Source of the DNA: Streptomyces sp. NBC_00273
Lineage (GTDB): Bacteria; Actinomycetota; Actinomycetes; Streptomycetales; Streptomycetaceae
DNA length: 64,000 nucleotides
Reading direction: 5' to 3'
Assembly: GCF_036178145.1 (NCBI RefSeq)
Contig: NZ_CP108067.1
Location: forward strand, 4,278,001-4,342,000
In this document: positions 42,878 through 50,889 of the stretch, piece after piece
Layout: each line of letters opens with the position of its first letter
Numbering within the stretch: the first letter of the stretch is position 1
Notes under the pieces: generated by a model
The model's database searches: none
What the model was told of the DNA's origin: nothing
The model's input: only the letters and a program-made list of their open reading frames with translations
Program-made: the position numbers and the translations under genes

Positions 42878-45304
42878 TCAGCGGTGGAGCTGGCCGGTGA
42901 TCGTCGGGTCGGTGATCTCCGTGTCCTTCGCGAGCAGCACGGCCTTGGAGAGGACGACCGCGAGGGTACGGTCCCCCTCGAAGGGCAGATAGCCGGTCTC
43001 GGGGGCGCCGGAGCCGCCGGAGGCGCCCGGGACGATGCACAGGTACTGGTCGTTCGGCGTCATCAGGACGTTGCCCGAGCCGAGGTGGATCTTGTAGGTG
43101 CGCAGCTCGCCCCGCACGTGCAGGAATCGGCCCTCGAGGGTGCAGCGGTCGGCGATGGCCAGCCTCGGCACCAGCCGCTCCAGCAGCACCCGCCGGGTCT
43201 CGGCGCTCTGGTTCAGCTCACCGAAGCCGTACGAGGACCAGTACGCGCGCAAGCGCCCTTCGGGTCCGCCGTCGGACCACGTCGGATCGTTGCCCACGCT
43301 GGCCACACCCACGAAGAGGTCGACGTCCCGCAGCACCTCGCTCAGCACCAGCGTCGGTATCTCCGCGAGCGGCAGCGGGTCGACGGGGGCCCGTCCGTCG
43401 CGCACCCGCATCGCGTAGTCGCCGCCGTACGTGCTCGCCTCGTTCTGCGGGGCGTCGATCGGGTAGAAGCGCACCTGGTCGGTCCGCAGCCGCAGGTAGC
43501 TCCCGGACTCGGTGGTGTCGACCCCGTACTCCTGCCCGTCGCCCTCGATCCAGTACTCGGCGCGCAGCCCCCAGTGCGGCAGCTCCCGGGTGGCCGGTGG
43601 GGCGCCGTCGTCCACGCACAGGCGCAGCTCGTTGCGCCAGCCCCGGGCCGCTGCCAGCGCGTGGAACTGGTGCTGGCGCAGGAGGTGCGCGGCGAAGCGG
43701 TTGGAGTAGGTGCCCGTGTTCCGTTCGGCGTCGGTCAGCAGGTACACCTCGCGGTGGGCCTGCTTGAAGGGCTGCGTCACCGCGTACCGCTCCAGCCAGT
43801 GCCGCCAGGCGACCACCTCGGCGGGCTCCCTGCCGACGGGGTGCCACAGCTCGACGGTGGCGTTCGCGGTGTCCTGGTCCAGCGGGGCGCCCGTGAGCGT
43901 GCGCAGCCGCCCGTCCGCGAAGCCGACGGCCGTGCCGTCCACGGTCCAGATCAGCCGCCGCGCCAGGGTCCCGACCAAGGGGTGGTCGAGGTACCGCTCG
44001 CGCCAGTGCCCGTACGCCCACCGGCGCAGGGCCAGGAACTGCCCGTCCAGTCGCTCCGCCTGCGCGGACAGCGATCCGTCGATGTCCTTGACCGTGGCCT
44101 TGAGTTCCCTGAGCTCCTCGGCGTGGTCCCGGCGCACGGCGGCGGGGACGCTCTTGACCCGCTTGCCCGCGGCGTTGCGCCAGTCGATCACGGCCCGGCT
44201 CCCGCGCACCTCCAGCAGCGCGGTGGCCTCCCCCAGCCGGAACTCGGCTCGACCCACCTCGGTCAACCCCTGTGCGGGGAAAGCCAGTTCCTCGATCTCC
44301 TCGCGACGCAGGCCGAGCGCGGCGGCCCGTGCACCCAGGGCTGCGTCGATCAGCTTGGCGGTGCCCCGGTACGTCACCCGGGTTCCCAGGCGCGCCAGTT
44401 CGGCGAGGGCGGCATCGCCCTCCATCCGGGCCAGGGAGTGGACGGCGGCGTTGGCCACCTTCGGGTTGCGCGGCCCCATCCCGGCGACCTTGCGCAGCGC
44501 GCTCTGTGCCAGAGCGCCGAGCGCACGGACCGTGTCGGGGTGCGGCGGGAGGAAGGACAGCAGCCAGGCCAGTCCGCGCAGGGCGTTGGCGTTGAAGGGG
44601 TCGAAGGCGTTGTTGACGTCCGGTTCGTACGGGCCGCGCTCCAGCTCGATGGTCCGGGGCCGCCCGACGAGGGCCAGCCAGGCCACCACGGCCTCGCGCA
44701 CGGCGTCGCCGCCGAGGCGGCCGAGGACCGCCCGGCCGCCCTTCTCCCACGCGGCGGAGGGCTTGGCGGCCTTGGCGGTCAGCGCGTACCCGAGCAGTTC
44801 GTGCCACCGCTCGTCCGCCATGGCCCGCTCCGCCCATTCCTCACCGGCGTTGAGCACGGGCGCGGTGAGCCCTCCGGCGAACTCCACGAGGGTGCTGGCG
44901 CCGTCCGCGCTCATGGCGCTGCGCCGGACGGCCGCGATGACGGCCGGGGCGAGCGTGCGCCCGGCGGCGATCTCGGCCATGGCGAAGGCCTCGCACCGGT
45001 CCACGCAACAGAAGCAGTAGGTCCGGGCGATGTGCTCCAGCCGGGCGGCCCGCTCGTCCGGCAGCGGCAATCCGTCCAGGCCCTGGCCGACGAGCACGAT
45101 CTGCGTCAGCAGCTTCACCTGCACCTGCTCCGTGTCGCACTGCCGCCGGTAGCGGTCGGCGAACTCCTCCAGCAGCAGGCGCCGGTCCCGCTCCGGCAGC
45201 CGCCGCAGCCCGTCGAGCTGCTCCTGGTAGACGCGGTTCGGGGTCGAGCGGGCCAGGGCCGTGCGCAGGAACCTGCCCGCCGTCACCGCGGCGTCCTGCG
45301 CCAT
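42878..45304 (-). CDS. DUF4132 domain protein
   Basis: 808 aa cytosolic protein. The N-terminal 400 residues are helical and Ala/Leu-rich, with HEAT-like repeats (NALRGLAWLLSFLPPHPDTVRALGALAQSALRK, NPKVANAAVHSLARMEGDAALAELARLG). The DUF4132 segment follows (FRLGEATALLEVRGSRAVIDWRNAAGKRVKSVP, AYGHWRERYLDHPLVGTLARRLIWTVDG, then YGVDTTESGSYLRLRTDQVRFYPID and the C-terminal YKIHLGSGNVLMTPNDQYLCIVP). E. coli MolR is a distant relative; no biochemical role is established. Its ATG overlaps the preceding small gene by one base, so the two are a unit. Confidence 0.8.
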   Translation of the reverse strand: MAQDAAVTAGRFLRTALARSTPNRVYQEQLDGLRRLPERDRRLLLEEFADRYRRQCDTEQVQVKLLTQIVLVGQGLDGLPLPDERAARLEHIARTYCFCCVDRCEAFAMAEIAAGRTLAPAVIAAVRRSAMSADGASTLVEFAGGLTAPVLNAGEEWAERAMADERWHELLGYALTAKAAKPSAAWEKGGRAVLGRLGGDAVREAVVAWLALVGRPRTIELERGPYEPDVNNAFDPFNANALRGLAWLLSFLPPHPDTVRALGALAQSALRKVAGMGPRNPKVANAAVHSLARMEGDAALAELARLGTRVTYRGTAKLIDAALGARAAALGLRREEIEELAFPAQGLTEVGRAEFRLGEATALLEVRGSRAVIDWRNAAGKRVKSVPAAVRRDHAEELRELKATVKDIDGSLSAQAERLDGQFLALRRWAYGHWRERYLDHPLVGTLARRLIWTVDGTAVGFADGRLRTLTGAPLDQDTANATVELWHPVGREPAEVVAWRHWLERYAVTQPFKQAHREVYLLTDAERNTGTYSNRFAAHLLRQHQFHALAAARGWRNELRLCVDDGAPPATRELPHWGLRAEYWIEGDGQEYGVDTTESGSYLRLRTDQVRFYPIDAPQNEASTYGGDYAMRVRDGRAPVDPLPLAEIPTLVLSEVLRDVDLFVGVASVGNDPTWSDGGPEGRLRAYWSSYGFGELNQSAETRRVLLERLVPRLAIADRCTLEGRFLHVRGELRTYKIHLGSGNVLMTPNDQYLCIVPGASGGSGAPETGYLPFEGDRTLAVVLSKAVLLAKDTEITDPTITGQLHR

Positions 45305-45690
45305 CAGCCACCCACCAGCGCGACGAGCTTCAGGAACGTGACCTCGACACCGGGCGGAAAGGCGATCTCCTCGTCCAGACCGACGATCTGACGGTCCCCC
45401 ACCAGCACCAGGAAGCCGTTGCGCTCGAACGCCTTCAGTGCGAGTTCGGTCTGTTTCTGCGGGTCGATGCGGCGCGGCGTCCGCAGGGCGTACCCGCCCG
45501 GGGTCCGCTCGGCCCCCTCCGGCTGCACCAGCCCCTGGAAGACCTCGGAACGCTGCGCGTGGTACTCCGCGACCTCCTGGAAGACCCTGCGCCGGATCAG
45601 CTCGCGCAGCGCGAGCCGCTCCTCGGCCATGTCGAGCGCCCAGCCGTCGCCACGGCTGCCGGCGGTCGTCTCGTCGACGAAGGTCACCAT
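45304..45690 (-). CDS. small conserved protein coupled to the DUF4132 gene
   Basis: About 128 aa, family not recognised. Starts MVTFVDETTAG, has a charged helix (MAEERLALRELIRRRVFQEVAEYHAQRSEVF), then two small beta segments (GYALRTPRRIDPQKQTELALKAFERNGFLVLVGDRQIVGLDEEIAFPPGVEVTFLKLVALVGG). No signal peptide. TGATG overlap with the DUF4132 start indicates a stoichiometric partner. The start at 45690 has GGGGG upstream; 45696 is also possible. Confidence 0.65.
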   Translation of the reverse strand: MVTFVDETTAGSRGDGWALDMAEERLALRELIRRRVFQEVAEYHAQRSEVFQGLVQPEGAERTPGGYALRTPRRIDPQKQTELALKAFERNGFLVLVGDRQIVGLDEEIAFPPGVEVTFLKLVALVGG

Positions 45691-45826
45691 TCCCATACCC
45701 CCGACCGTAGGGGTGTGCACTGACAACGGGCCGTGCGGCCCCCAGCGGCGGTCTGGGCCCCTCAGGGTCCGGTGGGGGGCTTCCAGCCATGGCCGGGTGG
45801 ATCTTCCCCGCAGCAGGCTCTCAGGC

Positions 45827-46157
45827 ATGACGAAGACCCCGTACGCCGCGGCACACGTACTCCCCGAAGCCCGGGGACCGTTCCGTCGCCGCTCCGGTGC
45901 TCGCCGACGGCGGCGAGATCGAGCCGTGGGCCTGGGCCGAGGGCGCGGTGGACCGCTTCAGCACGGGCGGGCTGCTGCGCGCCGAGATCGACGGCACCGT
46001 CGTCTGGGGCAACACGGGCTCCATGGGCCGCTCCGCGAGCGGGGTGTTCGGCACCGGGGGCGGGCGGCGCGCGGTCGTCGGCTCCCTCCTTCCGGCAAGC
46101 AAGGAAGGCGAGTTGATGCGGAAGCACGTCACGGCTCTGGTCGGCGCGGCGCTCTGA
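45827..46157 (+). pseudogene. remnant resembling the C-terminal part of a serine hydrolase
   Basis: From about 45879 to 46157 one frame reads VAAPVLADGGEIEPWAWAEGA, then RFSTGGLLRAEIDGTVVWGNTGSMGRSASGVFGTGGGRRAVVGSLLP. This is the ending typical of beta-lactamase/D-Ala-D-Ala-peptidase-like serine hydrolases (the G-N-T-G loop and the terminal strand). The ATG at 45827 is in another frame and encodes only TKTPYAAAHVLPEARG, so start and body are separated by a frameshift and a deletion. No SxxK domain remains. Probably decayed. Confidence 0.4.
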
Positions 46158-46213
46158 CCTGGGTTGCGGGACCGGGGGTACGGGGCGGAGGTCCCTGTGG
46201 AAGGATCGGCGGC

Positions 46214-46774
46214 ATGAGCGAGCAGCAGCCGAATCCGTACACGAGCGACCCCGCCGGCCAGGGCGGTCAGCCGGGCACGCCCGCCACGCCCGGTCAGGGT
46301 GACTACAAGTGGGGTCCGGGCGAGGCCAGTTACGGCTACCCGCAGCCCTACCCGGGCCCGCCGGCCTACCAGCCGACCATCGGCGGCGCCGGCATCCCGA
46401 CCCCGGCCTACCACCCCGCCGCTCCGGTCGGCGGAGCCGCTCTGTCCCTCGGTGACATCACCATCGTCGGGGACCAGATCATCACCCCGTCGGGCAACAT
46501 GCCGCTCAGGGGCGCGATGTGGAACGCGACCGACTTCTCGCGCACCGAGGAGAAGATCCCGCCGCACGCGATCGTGCTCGCGATCATCTTCTTCCTCTTC
46601 TGCCTGCTCGGCCTGCTCTTCCTGCTGATGAAGCAGAAGACCACCACCGGCTACATCCAGGTCACGGTCACCAGCGGTGGCCGCCACCACTCCACGATGA
46701 TCCCGGCGGTGGACGCGTACACCTACCAGTGGGTCATGGGCCAGGTGAACTACGCGCGGTCGCTGAGCATGTGA
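46214..46774 (+). CDS. membrane protein with Pro/Gly-rich N-terminus
   Basis: 186 aa. The first 75 residues are rich in Pro, Gly, Tyr and Gln (EQQPNPYTSDPAGQGG, YGYPQPYPGPPAYQPT). A small beta segment (LSLGDITIVGDQIITPSGNMPLRGAMWNATDFS) and one strong helix (IVLAIIFFLFCLLGLLFLLM) follow, then a cytosolic or external beta tail (TTTGYIQVTVTSGGRHHSTMIPAVDAYTYQWVMGQVNYARSLSM). A common streptomycete protein of unknown role. GGAAGGA precedes the ATG. Its last 25 bases overlap the antisense 3' end of the sigma-recombinase fusion. Confidence 0.7.
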   Translation: MSEQQPNPYTSDPAGQGGQPGTPATPGQGDYKWGPGEASYGYPQPYPGPPAYQPTIGGAGIPTPAYHPAAPVGGAALSLGDITIVGDQIITPSGNMPLRGAMWNATDFSRTEEKIPPHAIVLAIIFFLFCLLGLLFLLMKQKTTTGYIQVTVTSGGRHHSTMIPAVDAYTYQWVMGQVNYARSLSM

Positions 46775-48756
46775 GGCACCTGCTGCGCCGCACCGAGCCT
46801 GAGCCGGCCCAGGGTGGAGCCGCCGGCCGCCGGGTCCAGGGACCTGGTGGCCTCCTTGAAGAGGTACTCGGCCCGCTCGTAGGAGAGGCGGCGCCGGCCC
46901 GTGTCCGGGCAGAGGTCGGCCGGTGCGGGCGTCCGGCCCGGTCCGGGCCGCCGGTCGGAGAGGAACACCGGGCCCCGGGTCCGGCCGGCCAGCAGCCCGG
47001 GCAGGAGACGGGCGGTCCCCGAGCGCCAGCTCACCCAGGTGCGGCCGGCCGGAGCCCGGCGGTCCGCCAGGTCCAGGTCCTCGACGTTCAGTGAGAGGAC
47101 CGCCTTCACCCCGGCCCCCGACTCGTACAGGAGCCGCCACAGGGTCCGTTCGCGCAGCGGCAGGTCCGGGCGGCCGCAGAGCGCGTCGAACTGGGCGGGG
47201 CCCAGCGCCGGCGCCCGGGAGCCGGACTTCTCCGCGCGCCGCTCCAGCCCGGCCGCGAGGCCGTCCAGGTGGGCCCAGGTGCCGAAGGACCGCACGGCCG
47301 AGCGGTGCCGGTTCCAGGTCCTGGCCGCCGCCCCGCCCCAGGCCGTCGCGAAGACGCCGGCCACCTGGTCGGCCGTCAGGGAGGCCAGCGGCCGCCGGTC
47401 GCCGAGGGCCAGGCGCAGCCTCCGGAGGGTCTGTCCGTAGGAGCGGACCGTCGCCGGGTCAAGGTCGCCGCGGGCGAGGAAGGCGCGGGCGGCCTCCCCG
47501 AGCGTGGGACCGTGACCGGTCGGGTCCGTGCCGGCGATCGCGTCCGCGCGCCGCTCCAGGAAGGCGCGCTCGGCTGTGTTGCGGGTGAGGGCTGCCGCCC
47601 GGTGGAACTCCAGTCGCGCTTCCTGGTGCCGGTCGAGGCGCGCCAGCAGGTCTCCCCTGACGCTCGGCAGGAGGTGGTAGTCGCGCAATGCGGGATCGGC
47701 GGCGAGGGAGTCGACCAGGTCCAGGCCGGCCTGGGGGCCGTGGGCCATTCCGAGCGACACGGCCCGGTTGAGCTGGACGACCGGTGTCGGCAGCAGTTGC
47801 GCCAGGGCCCCGTACAGGCCGGCTATCCGGGCCCAGTCGGTGTCCTCGGCGGTGGTGGCCTGCGCATGGCACACGGCTATCGCCGCCTGGAGGAGGTACG
47901 GGCCGGGCGACGTACCGCCGACCTGTCGGGCGCGCAGCATCGCGGTGAACCCGCGGCGGATGAGCAGCTGGTCCCAGCGTCCGCGGTTCTGCTCGTGCAG
48001 CTGTACGGGCTCGCCCGACGGGCCGGTGCGCGCGGCCGAGCGGGAGGCCTGGATCTCCATCAGGGCCACGAGCGCGTGCACCTCGGCCTCCTGCGGCGCC
48101 AGTTCCGCCAGCAGCCGGCCCAGCCGCAGGGCTTCGAGGCAGAGCCCGGGCCGCATCAGGTCGTCGCCCGTGGTCGCCGAGTAACCCTCGTTGAAGATCA
48201 GGTAGATGACCTCCAGGACGGACGCGAGGCGTTCGGTCAGCTCGGCTTCGTCCGGCAGGTCGAAGGGCACGCGCTGCTCGGCCAGCGTCCGCTTGGCGGC
48301 GGCGATGCGCTGGGCGATCGCGGCCCCGGTGACGAGGAAGGCGCGGGCGATCTCCTCGGTCGTCAGGCCGCCGAGCAGCCGGAGCGTCAGTGCGGCCCTG
48401 GCCCCGGTCGGCAGTACGGGGTGGCAGGAGATGAGCATCAGCCGCAGGACGTCGTCCTGTTCGGGTTCCCGCTGCTGTTCCAGCTCGTGGGCGAGCTGTT
48501 CCTGCTTGTGCGTCAGCCGCCGGTCGCGCCGGATGTGGTCGACCGCCCGCCGCTTGGCCGTGGTCGTCAGCCAGGCACCGGGGTTGTCGGGGACGCCCGC
48601 GACGGGCCACTGTTCGAGTGCGGCGACGAGGGCGTCCTGGGCCAGTTCCTCGGCGAGGCCGACGTCGTGGACCATCCGCGTGAGCCCGGCGATGATCTTC
48701 GCGGACTCCAGCTTCCATACGGCGTCGATCGTGCGATGGGTGTCCGCCACGGGCAC
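46750..48756 (-). CDS. ECF42-type sigma factor fused to a truncated tyrosine recombinase
   Basis: About 668 aa in one frame. Residues 1-160: sigma regions 2 and 4 (AEELAQDALVAALEQWP, NPGAWLTTTAKRRAVDHIRRDR; LRLLGGLTTEEIARAFLVTGAAIAQRIAAAKRTL). Residues 160-400: the DUF6596/TPR extension of ECF42 sigmas (VIYLIFNEGYSATTGDDL to HQEARLEFHRAAALTRN). Residues about 415-660: a phage-integrase-like part with core-binding domain (TVRSYGQTLRRLRLAL, TWNRHRSAVRSFGTW) and catalytic-domain start (LRERTLWRLLYESGAGVKAVLSLNVEDLDL). The Arg of box I, the H of H-x-x-R and the Tyr are missing. GTG at 48756 is assumed. The YCII/DGPF neighbour is the normal ECF42 partner. Confidence 0.8.
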   Translation of the reverse strand: MPVADTHRTIDAVWKLESAKIIAGLTRMVHDVGLAEELAQDALVAALEQWPVAGVPDNPGAWLTTTAKRRAVDHIRRDRRLTHKQEQLAHELEQQREPEQDDVLRLMLISCHPVLPTGARAALTLRLLGGLTTEEIARAFLVTGAAIAQRIAAAKRTLAEQRVPFDLPDEAELTERLASVLEVIYLIFNEGYSATTGDDLMRPGLCLEALRLGRLLAELAPQEAEVHALVALMEIQASRSAARTGPSGEPVQLHEQNRGRWDQLLIRRGFTAMLRARQVGGTSPGPYLLQAAIAVCHAQATTAEDTDWARIAGLYGALAQLLPTPVVQLNRAVSLGMAHGPQAGLDLVDSLAADPALRDYHLLPSVRGDLLARLDRHQEARLEFHRAAALTRNTAERAFLERRADAIAGTDPTGHGPTLGEAARAFLARGDLDPATVRSYGQTLRRLRLALGDRRPLASLTADQVAGVFATAWGGAAARTWNRHRSAVRSFGTWAHLDGLAAGLERRAEKSGSRAPALGPAQFDALCGRPDLPLRERTLWRLLYESGAGVKAVLSLNVEDLDLADRRAPAGRTWVSWRSGTARLLPGLLAGRTRGPVFLSDRRPGPGRTPAPADLCPDTGRRRLSYERAEYLFKEATRSLDPAAGGSTLGRLRLGAAQQVPHMLSDRA

Positions 48757-48824
48757 GATCACAGCACCGGCCCCGGCTCGCGCGCAAGCCGGGGCCGGAC
48801 GCGGGGCGCGGCAGCGCCGGCGGT

Positions 48825-49148
48825 TCAGGGGCCGAAGACCTGCTGCACCACGCTCTCGCCGTCGCCGACGATCCGGCGGAAGCGGCGGGCCAGTTCGATC
48901 GCCTCCTCCTTGGAGCGGACCTCGATCAGGGCGAAACCGGCCACGGCCTCCTTGGCCTCGGCGAACGGCCCGTCCGTCACGGTGATCTCGTCCCCGAGCG
49001 ACGTCACCAGGACACCGCCCGGCTCCAGGCCGCCGGTCGCCAGCAGGACACCGGCCGCCGACAGTTCCTCGATGAACCGGCCCATCTCGGCGTACAGGTT
49101 CTCGTCGGGGGCGGTGTCGGAAGGCCGGGTCGTCATCAGGTAGCGCAT
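48825..49148 (-). CDS. YCII/DGPF-domain protein, ECF42 partner
   Basis: 107 aa. MRYLMTTRPSDTAPDENLYAEMGRFIEELSAAGVLLATGGLEPG and VTDGPFAEAKEAVAGFALIEVRSKEEAIELARRF show the DGPF motif and ferredoxin-like YCII fold. Genes of this family sit next to ECF42 sigma factors across bacteria and are the main targets of those sigmas. The ATG at 49148 is preceded by AGAGGGA. The upstream 140 bases form an extended palindrome shared with the divergent DUF998 gene. Confidence 0.88.
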   Translation of the reverse strand: MRYLMTTRPSDTAPDENLYAEMGRFIEELSAAGVLLATGGLEPGGVLVTSLGDEITVTDGPFAEAKEAVAGFALIEVRSKEEAIELARRFRRIVGDGESVVQQVFGP

Positions 49149-49197
49149 GGGGTCCCTCTCCTCGGTCGTGCGGTGCTTGCGACAACACGTCGAACAG

Positions 49198-49240
49198 GGC
49201 GATGTGACAGGGAACGGTCGCCGTTCCCTGTCACATCGCC
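49198..49240. promoter_or_regulatory. 43-bp near-perfect palindrome in a divergent promoter
   Basis: 20-base perfect arms (GGCGATGTGACAGGGAACGG and its complement) around a 3-base centre. Outside it, ACACGTCGA/TCGACGTGT and CGACCGAGGAGAG also occur on both sides in inverted orientation. The palindromic symmetry thus extends, imperfectly, to both ribosome sites (about 49152-49285). The arms carry TGTGACAGGGAACG, a plausible operator half, and each side has a TGTCG and a CGACC word, as ECF42-type promoters do. Confidence 0.7.
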
Positions 49241-49292
49241 GGATCGACGTGTCGGCGAGAACCGGAAACGACCGAGGAGAGAGGCACCCGCC

Positions 49293-49961
49293 ATGACCAC
49301 CACCCCCGCCCCCGCGACCCGCACCAGCACCAGCACCCGGGCCGCCACCCGCTCCCTGCTCGCCTGTGCGGTCGCGGCGACCCCCCTGTGGGTGGCCGTC
49401 GCCCTGCCCCAGGCCGCCCTCCGCGAGGGCTTCGACATCACCCGGCACCCGCTGAGCGCCCTGAGCAACGGATCCCTGGGATGGCTCCAGATCACCAACT
49501 TCCTGATCGTCGGAGTCCTGCTCGCCGTGGGAGCGACCGGCCTGCGCCGGGCCCTGCACGGTGGGCCCGGCGGCACCTGGGCGCCGCGCCTGGTGCGCGT
49601 CGCCGGCGTCGGCATGATCGCCGCGGGGGTGTTCGTCATGGACCCGGCCGACGGCTTCCCCGCGGGTACCCCCTACGGGCAGCCCGCCACCCTCACCTGG
49701 CACAGCTACGCCCACTTCGCCGCGGGATCGATCACCTTCCTCTCGCTGATCGCCGCCTGCTACGTCCTGGGCCGCCGCTTCGGCCGCGCCGGCGAGCGCG
49801 GGTACGCCCTGCTCGCCCGCACCGGCGGCACCGCCCTCCTGCTCGGCAACGGCTGGGCCATGGGCGGCGGCACGGCCGGCACGCTCACCCTGGCCGTCGG
49901 CGTCATCACCGCGATGCTCTCGATCTCCTTGATCGCGAACCGCTTCCGAAGTGCCCGCTGA
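49293..49961 (+). CDS. DUF998 family membrane protein
   Basis: 222 aa, six helices. TRHPLSALSNGSLGWLQITNFLIVGVLLAVGA near 50-80, VFVMDPADGFPAGTP near 115 and LTWHSYAHFAAGSITFLSLIAACYVLG near 140-165 are the DUF998 hallmarks. Role unknown; such genes are often adjacent to ECF sigma or TetR regulators. GAGGAGAGAGG precedes the ATG. Divergent from the YCII/ECF42 pair across the long palindrome, so it is probably in the same regulatory circuit. Confidence 0.8.
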   Translation: MTTTPAPATRTSTSTRAATRSLLACAVAATPLWVAVALPQAALREGFDITRHPLSALSNGSLGWLQITNFLIVGVLLAVGATGLRRALHGGPGGTWAPRLVRVAGVGMIAAGVFVMDPADGFPAGTPYGQPATLTWHSYAHFAAGSITFLSLIAACYVLGRRFGRAGERGYALLARTGGTALLLGNGWAMGGGTAGTLTLAVGVITAMLSISLIANRFRSAR

Positions 49962-49968
49962 ACATCGC

Positions 49969-49997
49969 TTGAACTTGTTCAAAAAGAGGCCTACAGT
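49969..49997 (+). promoter_or_regulatory. promoter overlapped by TetR-type operator 1
   Basis: TTGAAC (49969-49974), 17 bases, TACAGT (49992-49997): a strong match to a housekeeping-sigma promoter. The -35 hexamer is the left arm of the palindrome TTGAACTTGTTCAA (49969-49982), so a bound repressor would block polymerase. Confidence 0.75.
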
Positions 49998-50013
49998 CAC
50001 CCGTGTCAGCAGT

Positions 50014-50027
50014 TTGAACACGTTCAA
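50014..50027. promoter_or_regulatory. TetR-type operator 2
   Basis: TTGAACACGTTCAA, flanked by one more matching T/A pair, centred 45 bases after operator 1 and just downstream of the expected transcription start. The pair of identical half-sites (TTGAAC/GTTCAA) suggests one dimeric repressor, most simply the TetR protein encoded third in this operon. Confidence 0.7.
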
Positions 50028-50041
50028 AGGGGCCGAAGGTC

Positions 50042-50446
50042 ATGGACCTCACCGTCGTCACGTACGTCATCTACCTGCTCATCAGCATCGCCCTCACCAT
50101 CTGGGTGGCCCGCACGCTCAGCCGCAACGGCCGTGTCTTCATCGGTGACGTCCTGCACGGGAACGAGAAGCTCGCGGACGCCGTCAACCAGCTCCTCGTG
50201 GTCGGCTTCTACCTCGTGAACATCGGCTTCGTGACCCTCTACCTCCGGTCGAGCGAGGAGGTCCAGACCCCCCGCGCCCTCTTCGAGGCGCTCTCGGTCA
50301 AGCTCGGCGTCGTCCTGCTGGTCCTCGGTGTCATGCACCTCGGGAACGTGTGGGTGCTGAACAAGATGCGCCGCCGCGGGATCATGGAGCGCCAGCAGAC
50401 CCCGCCCGTCCCCCCGCAGGCGTGGACCGCACCGGTCGGGGCCTGA
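50042..50446 (+). CDS. small membrane protein, first gene of a TetR operon
   Basis: 134 aa, three helices: VVTYVIYLLISIALTIWVARTL at the N-terminus, AVNQLLVVGFYLVNIGFVTLYL near 48-68, LGVVLLVLGVMHLGNVWVLNKM near 88-110. A cytosolic Pro/Gln tail follows. Conserved in Streptomyces but uncharacterised. Located 15 bases after operator 2 and 3 bases before the thiol oxidoreductase gene, so all three genes of the unit respond to the same repressor. Confidence 0.75.
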   Translation: MDLTVVTYVIYLLISIALTIWVARTLSRNGRVFIGDVLHGNEKLADAVNQLLVVGFYLVNIGFVTLYLRSSEEVQTPRALFEALSVKLGVVLLVLGVMHLGNVWVLNKMRRRGIMERQQTPPVPPQAWTAPVGA

Positions 50447-50449
50447 GCC

Positions 50450-50878
50450 GTGACGCCCGCCGCCGCGCCCGTGCGGAAGCTGACCGTCCTCTACGACGCC
50501 GGTTGCCCGCTCTGCGTGCACATCCGGCACTGGCTGCTCGCGCAGCGGTGGCTGGTCCCGCTCGCCCTGGTCCCCGCCGCCTCCTGGGAGGCGCGGCGGC
50601 GGTTCCCCCGTCTCGACCACGCGTCGACGCTGCGGGAGATCACCGTCATCGGGGACGAGGGGCAGGTGTGGACCGGGACCGACGCCTTCATCGTGTGCCT
50701 GTGGGCACTGGTCGAGCACCGGCCGAAGGCCAACTGGCTGGCCACCCCGGCCGGCCGGCCCTTCGCCCGGGCGGCCATGTACACGGCCTCGGCCTGGAGG
50801 CAGGCCGTACGTACCGAGGGTTACCCGGAGGCCGCCGAAGGGCCGGCCTGTGACGACGAGTGCTCCGTCCCCCGATAG
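50450..50878 (+). CDS. DCC1-like thiol-disulfide oxidoreductase (DUF393)
   Basis: 142 aa. LTVLYDAGCPLCVHIRHWL near 10-28 carries the D-x-x-C-x-x-C motif of the thioredoxin-like DUF393/DCC family. ITVIGDEGQVWTGTDAFIVCLWAL near 65-88 is the second family block. Probably a redox or chaperone-like protein working with the membrane protein before it. The GTG start lies 3 bases after the preceding stop. Confidence 0.8.
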   Translation: MTPAAAPVRKLTVLYDAGCPLCVHIRHWLLAQRWLVPLALVPAASWEARRRFPRLDHASTLREITVIGDEGQVWTGTDAFIVCLWALVEHRPKANWLATPAGRPFARAAMYTASAWRQAVRTEGYPEAAEGPACDDECSVPR

Positions 50879-50889
50879 GCTCATACACC

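Noticed and set aside
49198..49240. Long palindrome as a transposon end
   Set aside because: No partner copy, no target duplication, and it is centred exactly between two divergent genes; a regulatory origin fits better.
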